Made by a program: the position numbers and the translations under genes. Below, in pieces: positions 5,586 to 7,227 of a stretch of DNA of 7,227 nucleotides (its first letter is position 1; each line of letters opens with the position of its first letter). Origin of the DNA: a bacterium (GTDB lineage: Bacteria; Patescibacteriota; Minisyncoccia; Phycocordibacterales; JAKEFN01); contig JAKEFN010000070.1 in assembly GCA_022616085.1 (NCBI GenBank), positions 1 through 7,227 of the forward strand. The letters are read 5' to 3'. A model generated the notes under the pieces. That model saw only the letters and a program-made list of their open reading frames with translations. It made no database searches and was not told the origin of the DNA.

Positions 5586-5657
5586 TCCCCTCGCCAAGAA
5601 TCGAACTTGGATTACAAGATCCGCAATCTTGCGTTCTATCCGTTGAACTACGAGGGG
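5586..5657 (-). tRNA. tRNA-Arg, anticodon GCG
   Basis: A complete 72-base cloverleaf on the minus strand. The acceptor stem CCCCTCG/CGAGGGG has 7 pairs, and the D stem GTTC/GAAC encloses AACGGATA. The anticodon stem CAAGA/TCTTG encloses TTGCGGA, giving U33 and anticodon GCG (plus-strand 5622-5624). A 4-base variable loop follows. The T stem CCAAG/CTTGG encloses TTCGATT. The discriminator is A73. CCA is not encoded (TATG follows), so it must be added by the CCA-adding enzyme. Arginine identity elements fit: A20 in the D loop, C35 and G36. The anticodon reads CGC, and CGU by wobble. Most bacteria read these codons with ACG edited to ICG, so GCG is unusual. Confidence 0.93.
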
Positions 5658-5673
5658 TTATCGGGGTGCAATC

Positions 5674-5682
5674 ACGATACCA
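5674..5682 (-). promoter_or_regulatory. Possible extended -10 for tRNA-Arg
   Basis: TGGTATCGT on the minus strand has the TGn-TATnnT form also seen upstream of rpmG (TGGTATGCT). It is 16 bases before the tRNA 5' end. No clear -35 is visible. The TGG overlaps the 11-base palindrome at 5680-5690. Confidence 0.3.
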
Positions 5683-5703
5683 CGCCGTGGCAAAAAATTA
5701 AAG

Positions 5704-5729
5704 AGGGCCTCTGTCGTTACAGAAGCCCT
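5704..5729 (-). terminator. Hairpin terminator overlapping the stop codon of the PyrD-like gene
   Basis: An 11-position stem (5704-5714 with 5719-5729, one mismatch) has the 4-base loop CGTT. On the minus strand it is followed by TCTTTAATTTTTT. On the plus strand it is followed by T's at 5729-5734, so it could work both ways. The TAA of the PyrD-like gene (5719-5717) lies at the loop, so its last codons form one arm of the stem. Confidence 0.7.
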
Positions 5730-6625
5730 TTTTTATGAAGTTTTTGTTTGAACTTTTTATCCTGCCATATCCGCATCGACGGCAGAAAGAAGGGGGGTTT
5801 GAAAAAAAGTCCGCACATGGAGTATGCGCCGATACCGAGGTCGCGCGCGCGGGCGATATCTTCTTTGCCCCATATATACGGAGCAATAACCGGCATGCGT
5901 CCGCACTCTCTGCAATTCGCGGAGTGTTGCAATATCTTCCATGTCCGCTTCTGCGCCGCTTTCCCCGATACTCCTCCTCCGCCGAAGCGCTCAAGCGGGC
6001 TTTTTTTGTCAGGGAAAAGATCGTCCCAACGCACCGTATTGAATGTTACCGCTTCAATCTGTGACGGAAGCGACGATATAATCTTGTGCGCATTTTCGTC
6101 CGCATAGATTTTTACAAGCACCGGATGGCGCGTGTTTCGGAGAACCGCAACGCACGAATCTATGCAGTTTTGCACATACTCGTGTCCGAGCACGATTGTT
6201 TCGTGTGTATTGGGGCAATATGCGTCAATTTCAACACCGGCGATGTCAAATTTGTTCAGGCGACTTGCCATGAGTCCCAGTTTTTCGGGATTCTCATCAT
6301 GGATTGAAACGATAACCGGGTGTTTTTTTCGCGATATGGTTGGCCCGATTTTTTCGCACCACCACGAAAGACCGGGGTTTGAAAGCGCGATGGCGTTCAC
6401 TGTTCCGTCCGGAATAAATCGAAAGGCCCTGAACGGGTTGTACCATCGGTAATTACCTTTTCTTCCTGGTTCTGTGAGTGATTTGGTAATTACGGTCATT
6501 TTGGTGATATCAAGCAACCCCGCCCGAATAAGCGGTTTTTGCCACCACCAGCCGCGACCGTCGAAACCAAGCGAGGCGCTTCCTGCAACATATTCTAAAA
6601 CGTGGCCGCTTGAGAGCTTTATCAT
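5717..6625 (-). CDS. pyrD: Divergent dihydroorotate dehydrogenase-like flavoprotein (PyrD family)
   Basis: A 302-residue TIM-barrel protein related to class 1 dihydroorotate dehydrogenase, which oxidises dihydroorotate to orotate in pyrimidine synthesis. Family landmarks appear in order: TKSLT (47-51, Lys48), NAIALSNPG (77-85, like the orotate-contacting NSMGLPN loop), YCPNT with Cys137 in the place of the class 1 catalytic Cys130, VLVKIYA (Lys172), FNT (Asn196), and GGGGVSG (215-221, FMN phosphate). Two departures stand out. The residue matching Asn127 is Asp134 (EIDAYCPN). The usual second phosphate motif GTGGI/GMGGI is replaced by APYIW (248-252), preceded by NCRECG. Activity and class are therefore uncertain, and it could be a paralogue with another substrate. 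AAGGA at 6634-6638 is 8 bases before the ATG. It has its own promoter after the purD terminator. Confidence 0.75.
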   Translation of the reverse strand: MIKLSSGHVLEYVAGSASLGFDGRGWWWQKPLIRAGLLDITKMTVITKSLTEPGRKGNYRWYNPFRAFRFIPDGTVNAIALSNPGLSWWCEKIGPTISRKKHPVIVSIHDENPEKLGLMASRLNKFDIAGVEIDAYCPNTHETIVLGHEYVQNCIDSCVAVLRNTRHPVLVKIYADENAHKIISSLPSQIEAVTFNTVRWDDLFPDKKSPLERFGGGGVSGKAAQKRTWKILQHSANCRECGRMPVIAPYIWGKEDIARARDLGIGAYSMCGLFFKPPFFLPSMRIWQDKKFKQKLHKKGLL

Positions 6626-6655
6626 CCTAATGGTCCTTCGTTTTTGTCTGTAGAG

Positions 6656-6683
6656 AGTATATACGTCCCTTGGAGGAGGTCAA
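6656..6683 (-). promoter_or_regulatory. Sigma-70-type promoter of the PyrD-like gene
   Basis: On the minus strand TTGACC (6678-6683) and TATACT (6656-6661) are 16 bases apart, each matching consensus at 5 of 6 positions. It is the best promoter in the window. It lies directly after the purD terminator T run and gives a leader of about 24 bases ending in AAGGA and the ATG. Confidence 0.6.
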
Positions 6684-6685
6684 AC

Positions 6686-6709
6686 AAAAAAACCGCGGGT
6701 ATGCCGCGG
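6686..6709 (-). terminator. Rho-independent terminator of purD
   Basis: On the minus strand CCGCGG (6709-6704) pairs with CCGCGG (6698-6693) around the loop CATAC, followed by seven T's (6692-6686). It begins 14 bases after the purD stop. Confidence 0.88.
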
Positions 6710-6723
6710 CGTGCGAATGGCGA

Positions 6724-7227
6724 TTATATGGTGTGCACCAAATCGGCTCGATAGTACTTTCCTTCAAACGAAATAATTTTTGCCGCTTCGTAAGCTCTTT
6801 CAAACGCGATTTCACGCGTAGGTCCTATGGCAGTAACCGCGAGCACGCGTCCGCCTGCGGTCAGGATCTCGCCGCCTTTGCGCGTCGTTCCCGCGTGGAA
6901 TATTTCAATTCCCGGAATACGGAGCACGTCCCGAATTCCCTTGATTGGGATTCCGGTCTTGTATTCTCCAGGATATCCCCCTGACGCAAGCACAACGCAT
7001 GCGGTGTGAAAGGGTTCCCACTCAATTTGAACCCCTGTGAGGCGCTCTGTGGCGCATGCGAGCATGATTTCGAGAAGATCGCTCTTGAGAAGCCGCATGA
7101 GAAGCTCTGTTTCCGGATCGCCGAAACGCGCGTTATATTCCAGATGGAAGACCTCATTTTCGGGCGTAATAATAAGACCCGGATAGAGGCATCCAATGAA
7201 TGGCGTTCCGGATTCGCCGAAATGGTT
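6724..7227 (-). CDS. purD: Phosphoribosylamine-glycine ligase, C-terminal part (runs off the window)
   Basis: The last 167 codons of purD; the 5' part lies beyond 7227. PurD (GAR synthetase) joins glycine to 5-phosphoribosylamine using ATP, the second step of purine synthesis. The visible part starts NHFGESGTPFIGCLYPGL, in the ATP-grasp region. It continues through EYNARFGDPETE (the family's E-x-N metal-binding and RFGDPE signature), then the C-terminal domain with VLASGGYPGEYKTG, FHAGT, GGRVLAVTA and the closing ISFEGKYYR. All are typical, and the end is at the normal place, followed by a terminator. The in-frame ATG at 7098 falls within the conserved RFGDPETELLM stretch and is not a start. 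No frameshift is seen in the visible part. Confidence 0.95.
   Translation of the reverse strand, partial: NHFGESGTPFIGCLYPGLIITPENEVFHLEYNARFGDPETELLMRLLKSDLLEIMLACATERLTGVQIEWEPFHTACVVLASGGYPGEYKTGIPIKGIRDVLRIPGIEIFHAGTTRKGGEILTAGGRVLAVTAIGPTREIAFERAYEAAKIISFEGKYYRADLVHTI

Noticed and set aside
148..7227. UGA recoding, because none of the seven visible genes ends in TGA (all TAA or TAG)
   Set aside because: Seven genes are too few, base composition is not that of the known UGA-Gly groups, and no gene needs an in-frame TGA to be complete.
1..7227. CRISPR array, phage genes, transposase, toxin-antitoxin or defence system
   Set aside because: Nothing of the kind is seen on either strand; the genes are housekeeping or envelope genes plus one unknown.

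Overview
The window looks like a piece of a small bacterial genome of the Candidate Phyla Radiation (Patescibacteria), most likely a Parcubacteria-type lineage such as Kaiserbacteria or Nomurabacteria. The reasons are compact, mostly single-gene units, a LysM/M23 secreted hydrolase, an AI-2E family permease, and an N-terminally anchored protein with no recognisable family. The assignment is an inference from gene content and style. No marker gene here settles it, and no database could be searched.

Layout: every recognisable gene except one is on the minus strand. In minus-strand order (right to left) they are: the 3' part of purD (7227-6724, running off the window); a terminator; a promoter; a dihydroorotate dehydrogenase-like gene (6625-5717) whose stop codon lies inside a terminator hairpin; a tRNA-Arg with anticodon GCG (5657-5586); an AI-2E family membrane protein (5490-4432); glmS (4308-2437) with its own promoter, leader hairpin, ribosome binding site and terminator; rpmG for ribosomal protein L33 (2265-2107); and a secreted LysM-LysM-M23 peptidase (1179-148). 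The exception is a plus-strand gene of unknown function (1405-2082). It diverges from the peptidase gene and converges on rpmG. The left edge (1-137) holds no gene but is a large imperfect inverted repeat.

How the genes fit together: GlmS makes glucosamine-6-phosphate for the cell wall and the M23 protein probably cuts or remodels that wall, so two genes concern peptidoglycan. PurD and the PyrD-like protein belong to purine and pyrimidine synthesis, which are often patchy in this group. L33 and tRNA-Arg belong to translation. Almost every gene appears to have its own promoter and/or terminator, so this is a run of single-gene units and not one operon.

I see no phage, CRISPR, toxin-antitoxin or other defence system. 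The signals that the gene list does not explain are small: the 137-base inverted repeat, a run of degenerate heptamers with an inverted-repeat stem upstream of rpmG, the unusual GCG arginine anticodon, and a dihydroorotate dehydrogenase homologue whose usual second phosphate-binding glycine motif is replaced.
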